Source: Thalassospira mesophila (GTDB taxonomy: Bacteria > Pseudomonadota > Alphaproteobacteria > Rhodospirillales > Thalassospiraceae). Taken from it: DNA of 64,000 bases. Location of the stretch: positions 186,001 to 250,000 of the forward strand of contig NZ_JFKA01000002.1 in assembly GCF_002115755.1 (NCBI RefSeq). The letters are read 5' to 3'. A program made the position numbers and the translations under genes. The notes beneath the pieces were generated by a model, which made no database searches, had not been told where the DNA came from, and saw only the letters and a program-made list of their open reading frames with translations. Within the stretch, counting starts at the first letter, position 1. Each line of letters opens with the position of its first letter. Positions 52,498 to 62,108 of this stretch are shown piece by piece.

Positions 52498-53988
52498 TTG
52501 TTCGGGTTTGGGAAAATCACGTCGCGCAAAGCGCGGGAATACCAGCAGGTTATCCTGTCGCTTGATAAATCGGCTGCTGTTATTGAATTTGATCTTGATG
52601 GCAAAATATTGCAGGCCAACGAAAACTTTCTGAAAGTGACGGGGTACCGCGCCGACGAAATTATCGGCAAACATCACAGAATGTTTGTGACCCAAAGCTA
52701 TGGTCAAAGTGCCGAATATCGCGCGTTCTGGCAAAAGCTGGCAAAGGGTGAATTTCAGGCATCCGCTTTTCAGCGTGTTGGCAAGGGTGGCAAAAACATC
52801 TGGCTTGAGGCGTCTTATAACCCGGTATTTGACAGCAACGGCCACCCGATCAAAGTGGTCAAGTTTGCCTATGATGTGACAGTAAAGCGTGAAGAACGGG
52901 CCGAAATGCAAAGCATGTTGAATGCTCTGCAGAAATCGCAGGCGGTTATCCAGTTTAATCTTGATGGAACAGTGATTTCGGCCAACGAAAATTTCCTTGC
53001 CGTCATGGGGTATCGTGCCGATGAAATTATTGGCAAACATCACAGCATGTTTGTAACGGCCGAGGAAAAAAACAGCGAGGCGTATCGGTCGTTCTGGCGG
53101 TCGCTTAATGCCGGTAAGTTTGAAGCAGCCCAGTTTCACCGGTTGGCAAAAGGTGGCAAGTCGGTCTGGATCGAGGCATCCTATAACCCGATTTTTAATG
53201 CGGCGGGCGAGGTTTACAAGGTGGTTAAATTTGCCACCGATATTACACCCCAGGTCAATTTGCTTGTCGAACTTAAATCCATGATCGACAATAACTTTTC
53301 CAATATTGAAGCCGCAATTGCCGATTTGCAACAAACGGCCCAGCAGGCGGTCGAGGCGTCGTCCGATACGGTTTCCAGTGTTCAGACTGTTACGACCGGC
53401 ACCGAGCAAATGAGCGTCTCTATTTCCGAGATTTCCCGCAACATGATGGAATCGCAAAGCACCACCGAAAAAATGGTTCAGGAAACCGTTTTGGCCGACG
53501 AATCGACCCAGCGTATGGCCAAGGTGGTGGAAGCCATGACCGGTATTGTCGAGGTTATTCAAGATATTGCCGGGCAAATTAATTTGCTGGCGCTAAATGC
53601 GACGATTGAAGCCGCCCGTGCTGGTGACGCAGGTAAAGGTTTTGCCGTGGTTGCCAACGAGGTTAAAAATCTTGCCAATCAGGCCGCGCGGGCGACAGGC
53701 CAGATTTCCGGTGAAATTCAGGGCATTCAGCAAATTACCTCCGAGGTTGTCGGGGCGTTGCAGACCATTCGAGCTTCGGTTGAAACGGTGCGCGATGCCG
53801 TGGGGGTGACCTCGGACGCGCTGGGACGCCAGACCAGCATTACCACTGATGTTTCCGAAAATATGCGGACGATGAATTTTGCCATCGAAAGTTTCTCGCG
53901 CAATATAGACGATATCCGGCAAACGGTTGAGCATGTGTCGCAGTCGGTTTTCGACACCCGTGCCGCCGCCGAGGTTTTGGCGCGTTAG
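52498..53988 (+). CDS. BdlA-like cytoplasmic chemoreceptor (PAS-PAS-MCP signal)
   Basis: The 496-residue protein has two PAS domains of nearly the same sequence (about residues 20-135 and 145-260). Each carries an [21 protein letters not shown] block and a W.EASYNP...G...KVVKFA block. A methyl-accepting signalling domain follows (about 265-495) with the hairpin tip [24 protein letters not shown] (tip core E-A-A-R-A-G-D). There are no membrane helices. The layout is that of BdlA, which links chemosensory input to biofilm dispersal in Pseudomonas. I choose TTG 52498, eight bases after ACGGAG, giving [10 protein letters not shown] terminator follows. Confidence 0.92.
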   Translation: MFGFGKITSRKAREYQQVILSLDKSAAVIEFDLDGKILQANENFLKVTGYRADEIIGKHHRMFVTQSYGQSAEYRAFWQKLAKGEFQASAFQRVGKGGKNIWLEASYNPVFDSNGHPIKVVKFAYDVTVKREERAEMQSMLNALQKSQAVIQFNLDGTVISANENFLAVMGYRADEIIGKHHSMFVTAEEKNSEAYRSFWRSLNAGKFEAAQFHRLAKGGKSVWIEASYNPIFNAAGEVYKVVKFATDITPQVNLLVELKSMIDNNFSNIEAAIADLQQTAQQAVEASSDTVSSVQTVTTGTEQMSVSISEISRNMMESQSTTEKMVQETVLADESTQRMAKVVEAMTGIVEVIQDIAGQINLLALNATIEAARAGDAGKGFAVVANEVKNLANQAARATGQISGEIQGIQQITSEVVGALQTIRASVETVRDAVGVTSDALGRQTSITTDVSENMRTMNFAIESFSRNIDDIRQTVEHVSQSVFDTRAAAEVLAR

Positions 53989-54021
53989 GCATTATCTTTC
54001 GTCGCGTAGCACAGAAATATC

Positions 54022-54054
54022 AAAAGGAAGGTCCGCCTGGCGCACCTTCCTTTT
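54022..54054 (+). terminator. Terminator after the chemoreceptor gene
   Basis: AAAAGGAAGGT (54022-54032) pairs with ACCTTCCTTTT (54044-54054) over an 11-base loop and is followed by GTTTTT. Confidence 0.88.
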
Positions 54055-54100
54055 GTTTTTGCGGGCGGGTTAGTGCCGCCTTGCCAGATTGTCCGCGATA

Positions 54101-55264
54101 TTATTGGGCCAACGCGCGCATAACGCTGATCAAATCGGATTTGCCTTCAAAACCGATGCCGGTCAGCTCGGGCATGGTGATGTGACCGTTTTCGACCTTT
54201 ACGCTATCGGGGAAGCCGCCATAGGGCTGGAACAGGTCGGGATAGCTTTCGTTACCACCCAGCCCAAGGCCCGCGGCAATGTTTAGCGACATCTGGTGTC
54301 CGCCATGCGGGATGCAGCGTTTGGGCGACCAGCCCGCCTGTTTGATAACATCAAGCGTACGCAAATATTCGACAAGGCCATAAGAAAGCGCACAATCAAA
54401 TTGCAGCCAGTCGCGGTCGGGCCGCATGCCACCATGACGCAGCAAATTGCGCGCATCCTGATGCGAAAACAGGTTTTCGCCGGTGGCCATGGCGCCGGGG
54501 TAAAATTCGGCCATTGCCGCCTGAAGCTGATAATCGAGCGGATCGCCAATTTCCTCGTACCAGAATAGCGGGTATTGGCGCAGCATTTTGGCATAGGCGA
54601 TGCCGGTTTCAAGGTCGAACCGGCCATTGGCATCGACCGCCAATTGGGCCTGATCGCCAATTTCTTCCAGCACTGCTTCAATCCGGCGTTGGTCTTCATC
54701 AATATCGGCACCACCGATTTTCATTTTAACAACAGTGTAGCCGCGATTAAGGTAGCCGCGCATTTCATTGCGAAGCGCGCCCAGATCCTTGCCGGGGTAA
54801 TAATAGCCACCGGCGGCATAAACAAACACGCGCGGGTCGGCTTCAACACCGTTTTGCTCGGCCAGCAGGCGAAACAGGGGTTTGTCGGCAATTTTCGCCA
54901 CCGCGTCCCACACCGCCATATCAATGGTGCCCACCGCGACCGAGCGTTCGCCGTGCCCGCCGGGCTTTTCGTTTTGCATCATCGCCGACCAGATTTTATG
55001 CGGGTCCAGATTATCACCCGCATCGTTAAGCAGGCTGTTATCGTCGGCCTGCAAAATGCGATCGCGAAACCGTTCGCGGATCAAGCCACCCTGCCCATAA
55101 CGACCGTTGGAATTAAAGCCATAGCCGACAACACGGCGGCCATTGCGTTCCACATCGGTCACAACAGCAACCAGACTGGCCGTCATTTTGGAAAAATCGA
55201 TATAGGCATTACGGATGGGGGAGGAAATGGGTTTGGTGATTTCGACAACATCAAGAATACGCAT
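54101..55264 (-). CDS. tarD: D-tartrate dehydratase (enolase superfamily)
   Basis: TarD removes water from D-tartrate to give oxaloacetate. The 388-residue protein is closely like the characterised Bradyrhizobium TarD as I remember it, including the EITKPISSPIRNAYIDF start and the HGERSVAVGTIDMAVWD block. Catalytic Lys lies in VVKMKIGG and catalytic His in PHGGHQMSLN. Metal ligands lie in AVDANG, WYEEIGD and MATGENLF. I start at ATG 55264; the frame open to 55345 would run into the divergent LysR promoter. It is at the end of the tartrate island and faces the divergent LysR gene at 55381. Confidence 0.93.
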   Translation of the reverse strand: MRILDVVEITKPISSPIRNAYIDFSKMTASLVAVVTDVERNGRRVVGYGFNSNGRYGQGGLIRERFRDRILQADDNSLLNDAGDNLDPHKIWSAMMQNEKPGGHGERSVAVGTIDMAVWDAVAKIADKPLFRLLAEQNGVEADPRVFVYAAGGYYYPGKDLGALRNEMRGYLNRGYTVVKMKIGGADIDEDQRRIEAVLEEIGDQAQLAVDANGRFDLETGIAYAKMLRQYPLFWYEEIGDPLDYQLQAAMAEFYPGAMATGENLFSHQDARNLLRHGGMRPDRDWLQFDCALSYGLVEYLRTLDVIKQAGWSPKRCIPHGGHQMSLNIAAGLGLGGNESYPDLFQPYGGFPDSVKVENGHITMPELTGIGFEGKSDLISVMRALAQ

Positions 55265-55380
55265 AACAAATGGCCCTGTTTTGGCGGTTAATCCTGTTTG
55301 ATGGGGGGATATTAGGGCTTGCAAGGCGCGTGCGGCTAATGCCAATCTGGTGTTTGGTTATACAAAAACGGCATTACCAA

Positions 55381-56274
55381 ATGGAACTGCGCTGGTTTGA
55401 AGATTACATTGCGCTGGCAGAAAGCCTTAATTTTTCAAAGGCGGCACAGGCGCGCAATATTACCCAGCCCGCCTTTAGCCGCCGGATCCGCGCGCTTGAA
55501 AGCTGGGTCGGTACGCCGCTGTTTGAGCGCACTACGCACGATGTTGCGCTAACCCCGGCGGGGCTGCATTTTCGCAATCAGGCAGAATCACTTACCCGGT
55601 CGATTTTGCAATTGCGCCGGGAAACCTGCGAGGTCGCCGGGCAAAAACAGGCCATTATCGGCTTTGCCGCCACCCATGCGCTGTCCTTTACCTTTTTTCC
55701 GGGCTGGATGCAGGAAATGGGGCGGTTAATGCCGCTGGGCACCCTTAACCTGATATCGGACAGTATGCAGGCCTGTGAACAGGTGATGCAGCGTGGCGAT
55801 GCGCAATTTTTGCTGGCCCATTTTCAGGGTCAAATGCAAAGCAACCTGCCTGCCGGGCAGTTTAAAAGCGTGGTAATTGGTACAGACCGCCTGATACCGC
55901 TGTGTGCGCCGGAATTTGACCAAAAATCGGCGATTTCGGCGGGGGATGTGCCTTGGCTGGCCTATCGTCGGGAATCGGGCCTGGGGCGCATTATGCGGGC
56001 CAGTTGGGCTGAAACGGCACCATCCTTTGCATTGCGTGAAAGTTTTACATCGCATCTGGCGGCTACGTTGCAATCCATGGCGCGGTCCGGGGCCGGGGTG
56101 GCGTGGCTGCCTGAAACGGTCGCACAAAGCGATGTTAGCACGGGGCAACTGGTGCCCTTCGGCGCGGAGGATTTGATTATTCCCATTGAAATCCGGCTGT
56201 TTCGCCCGGCCAGCCGCCAAAGCCCGATGATCGAGGCTTTTTGGCAGTTGGTGACAAAACAGGGCAGTTCCTGA
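55381..56274 (+). CDS. LysR-family regulator, divergent from tarD
   Basis: The 297-residue protein starts at ATG 55381 with MELRWFEDYIALAESLNFSK (winged helix at residues about 3-60, then a LysR ligand domain). The frame open upstream to 55270 would reach the tarD side of the promoter and is rejected. The 116 bp shared with tarD contains AATGCC (55338-55343) and GGCATT (55370-55375), plus TTGGTTAT/ATTACCAA half sites. This makes it the likely regulator of tarD. It converges on the distal dehydrogenase gene of the main tartrate operon. Confidence 0.9.
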   Translation: MELRWFEDYIALAESLNFSKAAQARNITQPAFSRRIRALESWVGTPLFERTTHDVALTPAGLHFRNQAESLTRSILQLRRETCEVAGQKQAIIGFAATHALSFTFFPGWMQEMGRLMPLGTLNLISDSMQACEQVMQRGDAQFLLAHFQGQMQSNLPAGQFKSVVIGTDRLIPLCAPEFDQKSAISAGDVPWLAYRRESGLGRIMRASWAETAPSFALRESFTSHLAATLQSMARSGAGVAWLPETVAQSDVSTGQLVPFGAEDLIIPIEIRLFRPASRQSPMIEAFWQLVTKQGSS

Positions 56275-56389
56275 AATGCTGCAGGTATTGGCGCTTGCAG
56301 TTTGACCATGCCCGGCCCGGCGCACAGCAGAATACCATCTGCGATGTGACCGGGCCGGGATGTTCTATGCCTTGCCGGTTTGGCCGGGA

Positions 56390-57466
56390 TTATGCCGAAA
56401 CTGCATTGGCAATGGCTTTGCCACATGTGACGGTGTCGGCCTTGCCGCCAAGATCGCGGGTGCGCAGATTTTCATCGACCAGCACACTTTCAATCGCCCG
56501 CAAAATGGCGTCGTGGGCGTCGGAATACCCCAGATGATCCAGCATCATCGCCCCGGCCCAAATCTGACCAATCGGGTTGGCAATGCCTTGCCCGGCAATA
56601 TCGGGGGCCGATCCATGGACCGGCTCGAACAGGGAGGGGAATTTACCTTCGGGGTTGATATTGCCCGAGGGCGCAATGCCGATGGTGCCGGTACAGGCCG
56701 GGCCAAGGTCGGACAGGATATCGCCAAACAGGTTAGAGGCAACAACCACGTCGAACCGGTCCGGGTTGAGCACAAAATGGGCGGTCAGAATGTCGATATG
56801 GTATTTATCCCAAGTGATGTCAGGATAATTTTTCGCCATTTCGATCACCCGTTCATCCCAATAGGGCATGGTAATGGAAATGCCGTTGGATTTGGTGGCC
56901 GAGGTCAGGCGTTTGCGCGGGCGTTTTTGCGCCAGATCGAACGCATATTTCAAAATACGGTCAACCCCGGTGCGGGTCATGACGGTTTCCTGCATCACCA
57001 CTTCGCGGTCGGTACCGGGGAACATCTTGCCGCCGATGGAGGAATATTCGCCTTCGGTATTTTCGCGCACCACATAAAAATCAATATCGCCGGGTTTACG
57101 GCCTGCCAGCGGAGAAGGCACACCGGGCATCAACCGCGCCGGGCGCAGGCTGACATATTGGTCAAAGTCGCGGCGAAACTTAATGAGTGATCCCCACAAT
57201 GAAATGTGGTCCGGCACGGTGGCAGGCCACCCAACGGCACCGTAAAAAATGGCATCATGGTTGCCAACCTGGTCTTTCCAGTCGTCGGGCATCATCTGGC
57301 CGTGTTTGGCGTAATAGTCGCAGCTGGAAAAATCGAAATCATCGAAATGAAGGTCGATATTAAACGCCTTTGCCGTGGCTTTTAGAACACGAACCCCTTC
57401 GGGGGCGACTTCCTTGCCAATCCCGTCGCCGGGGATGACTGCGATTTTATGGGTTTTGTTCGACAT
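56390..57466 (-). CDS. Tartrate / D-malate dehydrogenase, DmlA-type
   Basis: This 358-residue beta-decarboxylating dehydrogenase has the AVIPGDGIGKEV start, RRDFDQYVSLRPARL for substrate carboxylate binding, and VVRENTEGEYSS. It also has SATKSNGISITMPYWDERV with catalytic Lys, ASNLFGDILSDLG with metal-binding Asp, and EPVHGSAPDIAGQ. These match the Pseudomonas putida tartrate dehydrogenase and E. coli DmlA type, which act on tartrate isomers and D-malate with NAD+ and Mn2+. It is the last gene of the operon that begins with tctC. A second, different paralog lies two genes upstream. Confidence 0.88.
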   Translation of the reverse strand: MSNKTHKIAVIPGDGIGKEVAPEGVRVLKATAKAFNIDLHFDDFDFSSCDYYAKHGQMMPDDWKDQVGNHDAIFYGAVGWPATVPDHISLWGSLIKFRRDFDQYVSLRPARLMPGVPSPLAGRKPGDIDFYVVRENTEGEYSSIGGKMFPGTDREVVMQETVMTRTGVDRILKYAFDLAQKRPRKRLTSATKSNGISITMPYWDERVIEMAKNYPDITWDKYHIDILTAHFVLNPDRFDVVVASNLFGDILSDLGPACTGTIGIAPSGNINPEGKFPSLFEPVHGSAPDIAGQGIANPIGQIWAGAMMLDHLGYSDAHDAILRAIESVLVDENLRTRDLGGKADTVTCGKAIANAVSA

Positions 57467-57516
57467 GGTGGTCTTTCCTGCGTCGTTTGATCGGGGTGAC
57501 GGGGTATAGAGGGTGA

Positions 57517-58854
57517 TTATAATGCTGTTGGGTCCATAACCAGAATGGCGCGAAAGTCATTCACATTGGTCAGCGTCGGCCCGGTGATAATGTGATCGCC
57601 CAGTTTTTCAAAAAAGCCGTGGCCGTTATTGTCGGCCAACTGGTCTTTGATGTTGATGTTTTTCTGACGGGCACGCGCGATGGTGTCGGGCGTGATCATG
57701 GCACCGGCAATTTCTTCGATGCCATCAATGCCGTCGGTATCGCCAGCAATGGCATAAATGCCGGATTGCCCGTTAAGGGTGTTTGCCAGTGCCATTAAAA
57801 ATTCCACATTGCGCCCACCGCGCCCCGTGCCCCGGATGGTAACGGTTGTTTCACCCCCCGATAGCAGGATGCAGGGCGCTTGAAAAGGCTGGCCATATTT
57901 TTGCACCTGGCGGGCGATACCGGCCATCACACCGGCAACATCGCGGGCTTCGCCTTCGATGCTGTCGCCCAGAATATGGGCCGCAATACCATGATCGGCG
58001 CATAGCTTTGCCGCCGCTTCCAGTGCCATTTGCGGGGTGGCGACCATGTGGCTGGTGACGTTGTGCAAACGGGCATCGCCGGGTTTAATGGTTTCACCAA
58101 TTCCGTTGCGCAAGACGGTTAAAATCGCGGGGGCGGCATTAATATTGTAGTGCTGCAAAATTGCCAGTGCATCACCGCAGGTGGTGGGGTCGGCGTTGGT
58201 CGGGCCGGAGGCGATATCCAGGAAATCATCACCCGGCACATCGGAAATGGCATACATCATGACCGTTGCGGGATGGCAAAGGGCGGCCAGTTTGCCACCT
58301 TTGACTTGCGAGATATGTCGTCTTACGCAATTCATTTCCGAAATGCTGGCACCGGATTTTAACAAATCGCGGTTTAAGGCCTGCTTTTCATCAAGGGTAA
58401 TCGGCGCAATCGGATCGACCAGAAGGGCTGATCCGCCGCCCGATATCAGGCAAATAACAAGGTCATCGGCGGACAGGTTTTGCACCGCATTGCAAATTTC
58501 ACGGGTGGCGGCAATTCCGGCAGCATCGGGCACTGGGTGTGATGCCGACATAACGCGAATTTTACGGGTCGGAACTTCGTGCCCATAGCGCGTCACAACC
58601 ACGCCGGATAAATCGACATCGTTGCCCCAATGTTGCTCAAGCGCGCTTGCCATTGCCGCAGCGGCCTTGCCCGCCCCGATGACGACGGTTTTGCCATTTA
58701 CGGAGGGTGTTGGCAGGTGCGGAGGCAGGCAAAATACCGGGTCGGCCGCCTTGATGGCCGTTCGAAACAAAACGTCCAGAAAGTGACGAATGTCATCGGG
58801 TGATGACAGGTCGTAACCGGTTGTTTTTTCAGAAAAGTCAAAAGGCGGTGTCAT
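57517..58854 (-). CDS. ttuD: Glycerate 2-kinase / TtuD family (MOFRL)
   Basis: The 445-residue protein has the N-terminal glycerate kinase domain (VVIGAGKAAAAMASALE near residue 57; CLISGGGSALL near 135; MNCVRRHISQVKGGKLA near 175). A C-terminal MOFRL domain follows (LSGGETTVTIRGTGRGGRNVEF; AGDTDGIDG). Such proteins, named TtuD in Agrobacterium tartrate loci and GckA elsewhere, phosphorylate D-glycerate to 2-phosphoglycerate. TtuD was first called hydroxypyruvate reductase. It lies between the two dehydrogenase genes and would route the C3 product to glycolysis. Confidence 0.88.
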   Translation of the reverse strand: MTPPFDFSEKTTGYDLSSPDDIRHFLDVLFRTAIKAADPVFCLPPHLPTPSVNGKTVVIGAGKAAAAMASALEQHWGNDVDLSGVVVTRYGHEVPTRKIRVMSASHPVPDAAGIAATREICNAVQNLSADDLVICLISGGGSALLVDPIAPITLDEKQALNRDLLKSGASISEMNCVRRHISQVKGGKLAALCHPATVMMYAISDVPGDDFLDIASGPTNADPTTCGDALAILQHYNINAAPAILTVLRNGIGETIKPGDARLHNVTSHMVATPQMALEAAAKLCADHGIAAHILGDSIEGEARDVAGVMAGIARQVQKYGQPFQAPCILLSGGETTVTIRGTGRGGRNVEFLMALANTLNGQSGIYAIAGDTDGIDGIEEIAGAMITPDTIARARQKNINIKDQLADNNGHGFFEKLGDHIITGPTLTNVNDFRAILVMDPTAL

Positions 58855-58910
58855 CGATATTCTGCCTGCGGTTTTGGCGGATTTTATGTGCGGAACCGGC
58901 TTAAAAGCGG

Positions 58911-59987
58911 TTAGCTGTTATCGCCCATGATGGCGGCAATAACGGCGTCGGTCACTTCGCGCGTGGTGGCCTTGCCGCCCAGATCGGGGCTGTGCAAATC
59001 CGGGTTTGCGGTTACACGTTCAACTGCGCGCATCAAGCGGTCGGCGGCGGCCTGTTCGCCCAGATGTTCCAACATCATCACCGCACTCCAGAACGTGGCG
59101 ACGGGGTTGGCAATGCCTTTGCCGGTAATATCAAACGCCGATCCATGAATGGGTTCAAACATGGACGGAAACTTGCGTTCCGGATTCAGGTTGGCGGTGG
59201 GGGCAATGCCGAGCGACCCGGCCAATGCGGCCGCCAGATCGGATAAAATATCGGCGTGCAGGTTGGTGGCAACAATGGTGTCAAGCGTTTCGGGTTTTAA
59301 GGTCATGCGCATGGTCATGGCATCGACCAGCATTTTATCGCATTCGACATCGGGGTAATCGCGGGCGACCTCGGCGGCAATTTCGTCCCACATCACCATG
59401 CCGTTGCGTTGCGCGTTGGATTTGGTCACCACGGTCAGTTTCTTGCGCGGGCGCGATTGCGCCAGATCGAAGGCAAATTTCATAATGCGGGTGACACCGG
59501 CGCGGGTGAAAATCGACACCTCGGTTGCGACTTCTTCGGGCAGGCCAACGTGCGAACGCCCGCCCTGACCGGCATATTCGCCTTCGGAATTTTCACGCAC
59601 GATCACCCAGTCCAGATCGCCCTGTTTGACATTGCGAAGCGGGCTTTGAATGCCGGGTAAAATGCGGGTCGGGCGCACATTGGCATATTGGTCAAACGGT
59701 TGGCAAATCGCCAGGCGCAGGCCCCATAATGTGACATGGTCGGGCACATCGGGGGCACCAACAGCGCCAAAATAAATCGCATCGTGATTGGCGATCTGGC
59801 TGCGGCCATCGGCAGGCATCATGATGCCATGCTGTTTGTAATAATCCGACCCCCAGTCAAAATGATCGAACGATACGCCAAACTTGCCATCGCGCTTGGC
59901 CAGGGTGGTTAAAACCTCGATCCCGGCCGCAATAACCTCTTTGCCAATCCCGTCGCCGGGGATGGCAGCGATACGATAATTCTTCAT
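58911..59987 (-). CDS. ttuC: Tartrate dehydrogenase, TtuC-type
   Basis: A second 358-residue beta-decarboxylating dehydrogenase. It shares the fold motifs (AAIPGDGIGKEV; VVTKSNAQRNGMVMWDE with catalytic Lys; ATNLHADILSDLA; EPIHGSAFDITGKG). It differs from the other copy in the substrate loop: AICQPFDQYANVRPTRILPG instead of the RRDFDQYVSLRP form. This loop and VRENSEGEYAGQGGR resemble TtuC of Agrobacterium vitis tartrate regions as I recall them. It would convert tartrate to oxaloglycolate or D-glycerate plus CO2. It follows the transporter genes in the operon. Confidence 0.88.
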   Translation of the reverse strand: MKNYRIAAIPGDGIGKEVIAAGIEVLTTLAKRDGKFGVSFDHFDWGSDYYKQHGIMMPADGRSQIANHDAIYFGAVGAPDVPDHVTLWGLRLAICQPFDQYANVRPTRILPGIQSPLRNVKQGDLDWVIVRENSEGEYAGQGGRSHVGLPEEVATEVSIFTRAGVTRIMKFAFDLAQSRPRKKLTVVTKSNAQRNGMVMWDEIAAEVARDYPDVECDKMLVDAMTMRMTLKPETLDTIVATNLHADILSDLAAALAGSLGIAPTANLNPERKFPSMFEPIHGSAFDITGKGIANPVATFWSAVMMLEHLGEQAAADRLMRAVERVTANPDLHSPDLGGKATTREVTDAVIAAIMGDNS

Positions 59988-60038
59988 GTTCAGTCTCTTG
60001 TGTTTGCTGTGTTTCGGTTTTTTACGGTCTGCTGGTGC

Positions 60039-62075
60039 CTAGAACAAAGTTCCTTGTGGCATACGGATCAGCAGGATTTCGGCCATCAGGAAATACATTG
60101 CACTGACAATGACGCACCCTGACAGCACGTGAAGGACGATGGATTTGGCCGGTAGGCCGTCATAGTTGGAGATCGCGATCAGCGCGAAAAACGCCAGGAT
60201 GCCCGCGGCCAGAAAGCCGATAAACGGAATGGCGGCAATCCACACACCCATGGCAACCACAAGGCCAATCCGCCGCGGGGTTGACTCGGTATCGCGGGCA
60301 GGATCCACGGTGCCAGAGCCGCTTTTGCGCAGGATATTGATGCCAACGAAAATAGCGGCAAAAACAAGCAATACCGAGGCAATGGTGGTGGGAAATACCG
60401 ACCCCATTGGCGTCATGGCCGGGGTTTGGCTAAGCGCCCAGGCACAAATCACGATCAATATCAGGGCAACGATAGTCCCGGCCATATCGCGCGGCTGGCT
60501 TAGCAAGCCGGTTTTGGGAATGGTGGCGGATGCCTGGGCATCGCTGATAATGTCGATGCCGGGGTTTTCGGCGGCCTGTTTTGCCAGGTCGCGGTTCTTT
60601 TTGCGATGGGCATAAACCGGGTAAAGCAGGGTAAAGGCAGCCAGTGCGACAATGCCAAGGCTAATCGGGCGGGCAAAAAACATGCCCAGAATATCGCCGC
60701 GCGCATTGCCAATCAAATAGGATTGCACAAAGCCCTGTTCGGCAATTTGGCCCAGAACCAGCCCCAAAACGATGGGGGACGGGGCAAAACCGCAACGGTT
60801 CAAGATCCAGCCTGCAATGCCCAGCCCAAACATCATTTGCACATCATGGATGTTGCTGTGAATGGCAAAGCTGCCAATGATGGTCAGGAACGCAATGGTC
60901 GGCACCAGCATGGTTTTGGGGATCGACGCGATGGATTTATAGGCATAACGCCCGATCAGCAAACCGGCAGGCAACATTAAAACCGTGGCAATCAGCAACC
61001 CGAAAATGAAGGTGTAAACAATTTCGCCCTGCTGGGTGAAAAGCGTTGGCCCGATTTTAATGCCCTGCACCAAAAGCGCGCCTAAAATGATGGCATCGGG
61101 CGGGGTGCCGGGAATACCCAACACCAGTGTGGGAATAAAACCACCGCCGACGGTGGCGTTATTGGCGGTTTCGGTGGCGATCACGCCATCGGGTTCGCCC
61201 TTGCCAAACCGTTCGGGATGTTTGGAGGACCGGCGCGCCTCGGAATAGGAAACCAGCCCGGCCACCGAGCCACCCGCCCCGGGCAGAACGCCAATGACGG
61301 TGCCTAAAATGGCACTGCGGATCACGTTAAACTTGCTGTTCCAGGCAATGCCAAATGCCTCGGCCAGACGAATGCCGCGATTGCCGGTTTCAACCTGTAA
61401 ATGCGGGTCGCGGGTGGCAACCAGATCGATCAAGACGGGAATGCAGTAAAGGCCGATCAGGGCGGAAACAATATCAAAGCCGCCTAACAGGATTTGGCTG
61501 TTCATAGTAAAGCGTAAATCACCGCCAACAACCGCGACGCCAACCATTGCCAGCATCAGGCCAAAACACCCCCCCATAAGGCCCTTAAGGGTATTACCGA
61601 CCGAGAGGGCGGAAATAAGGGTAAGGCCAAACATGGCGAGCCAGAAATATTCGGGCGGGCCAAAGGCCAGCGCAATTTTGGCCAGCGGTGGCGACAGCAG
61701 CAGCAAAAACACACCCCCGACAAGACCGCCAAAGACAGAAGATAGCGTTGCCAGTGTTACTGCGAGGCTGCCATCGCCACGTTTGGCCATCGGGAACCCG
61801 TCAAAGGTTGTGGCAATCGCCGACGGGGTGCCCGGTGTATTGACCAGAATGGCGGCAAAGGCCCCGCCATAAATGGCCCCGGTATAGATTGCCCCCAGGG
61901 CAATCAGGCCGGTGGCTGGATCCATTGTAAAAGTAAACGGGACCAGAACGGCCACCGCCATGGTGGCAGATAAACCCGGCAATGCCCCGATGACAGTGCC
62001 CAGAATAACGCCCCCTAGCGCCATAAGAATATTGAGCGGCGTTAGCGCGCTTAACAAATAGCCAAGCAATTCCAT
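60039..62075 (-). CDS. TctA-TctB fusion, membrane part of a tripartite tricarboxylate transporter
   Basis: The 678-residue protein joins two usually separate subunits. Residues about 1-500 are TctA, with many helices and the conserved GVILGTVIGALPGLSATM and ILVNTPGTPSAIATTFDG blocks near residues 20 and 75. An internal repeat of the loop lies near 270-330 (GVLPGAGGSVAGLVSY; LVLGIPGTPPDAIILG). Residues about 525-675 are a four-helix TctB-like domain. The protein imports carboxylates using the ion gradient and the binding protein TctC. The start follows GGGAGGTTTATCACC. Encoded 33 bp after tctC; substrate inferred to be tartrate. Confidence 0.88.
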   Translation of the reverse strand: MELLGYLLSALTPLNILMALGGVILGTVIGALPGLSATMAVAVLVPFTFTMDPATGLIALGAIYTGAIYGGAFAAILVNTPGTPSAIATTFDGFPMAKRGDGSLAVTLATLSSVFGGLVGGVFLLLLSPPLAKIALAFGPPEYFWLAMFGLTLISALSVGNTLKGLMGGCFGLMLAMVGVAVVGGDLRFTMNSQILLGGFDIVSALIGLYCIPVLIDLVATRDPHLQVETGNRGIRLAEAFGIAWNSKFNVIRSAILGTVIGVLPGAGGSVAGLVSYSEARRSSKHPERFGKGEPDGVIATETANNATVGGGFIPTLVLGIPGTPPDAIILGALLVQGIKIGPTLFTQQGEIVYTFIFGLLIATVLMLPAGLLIGRYAYKSIASIPKTMLVPTIAFLTIIGSFAIHSNIHDVQMMFGLGIAGWILNRCGFAPSPIVLGLVLGQIAEQGFVQSYLIGNARGDILGMFFARPISLGIVALAAFTLLYPVYAHRKKNRDLAKQAAENPGIDIISDAQASATIPKTGLLSQPRDMAGTIVALILIVICAWALSQTPAMTPMGSVFPTTIASVLLVFAAIFVGINILRKSGSGTVDPARDTESTPRRIGLVVAMGVWIAAIPFIGFLAAGILAFFALIAISNYDGLPAKSIVLHVLSGCVIVSAMYFLMAEILLIRMPQGTLF

Positions 62076-62108
62076 GGTGATAAACCTCCCTGATCCCGTT
62101 TCTTGTTT

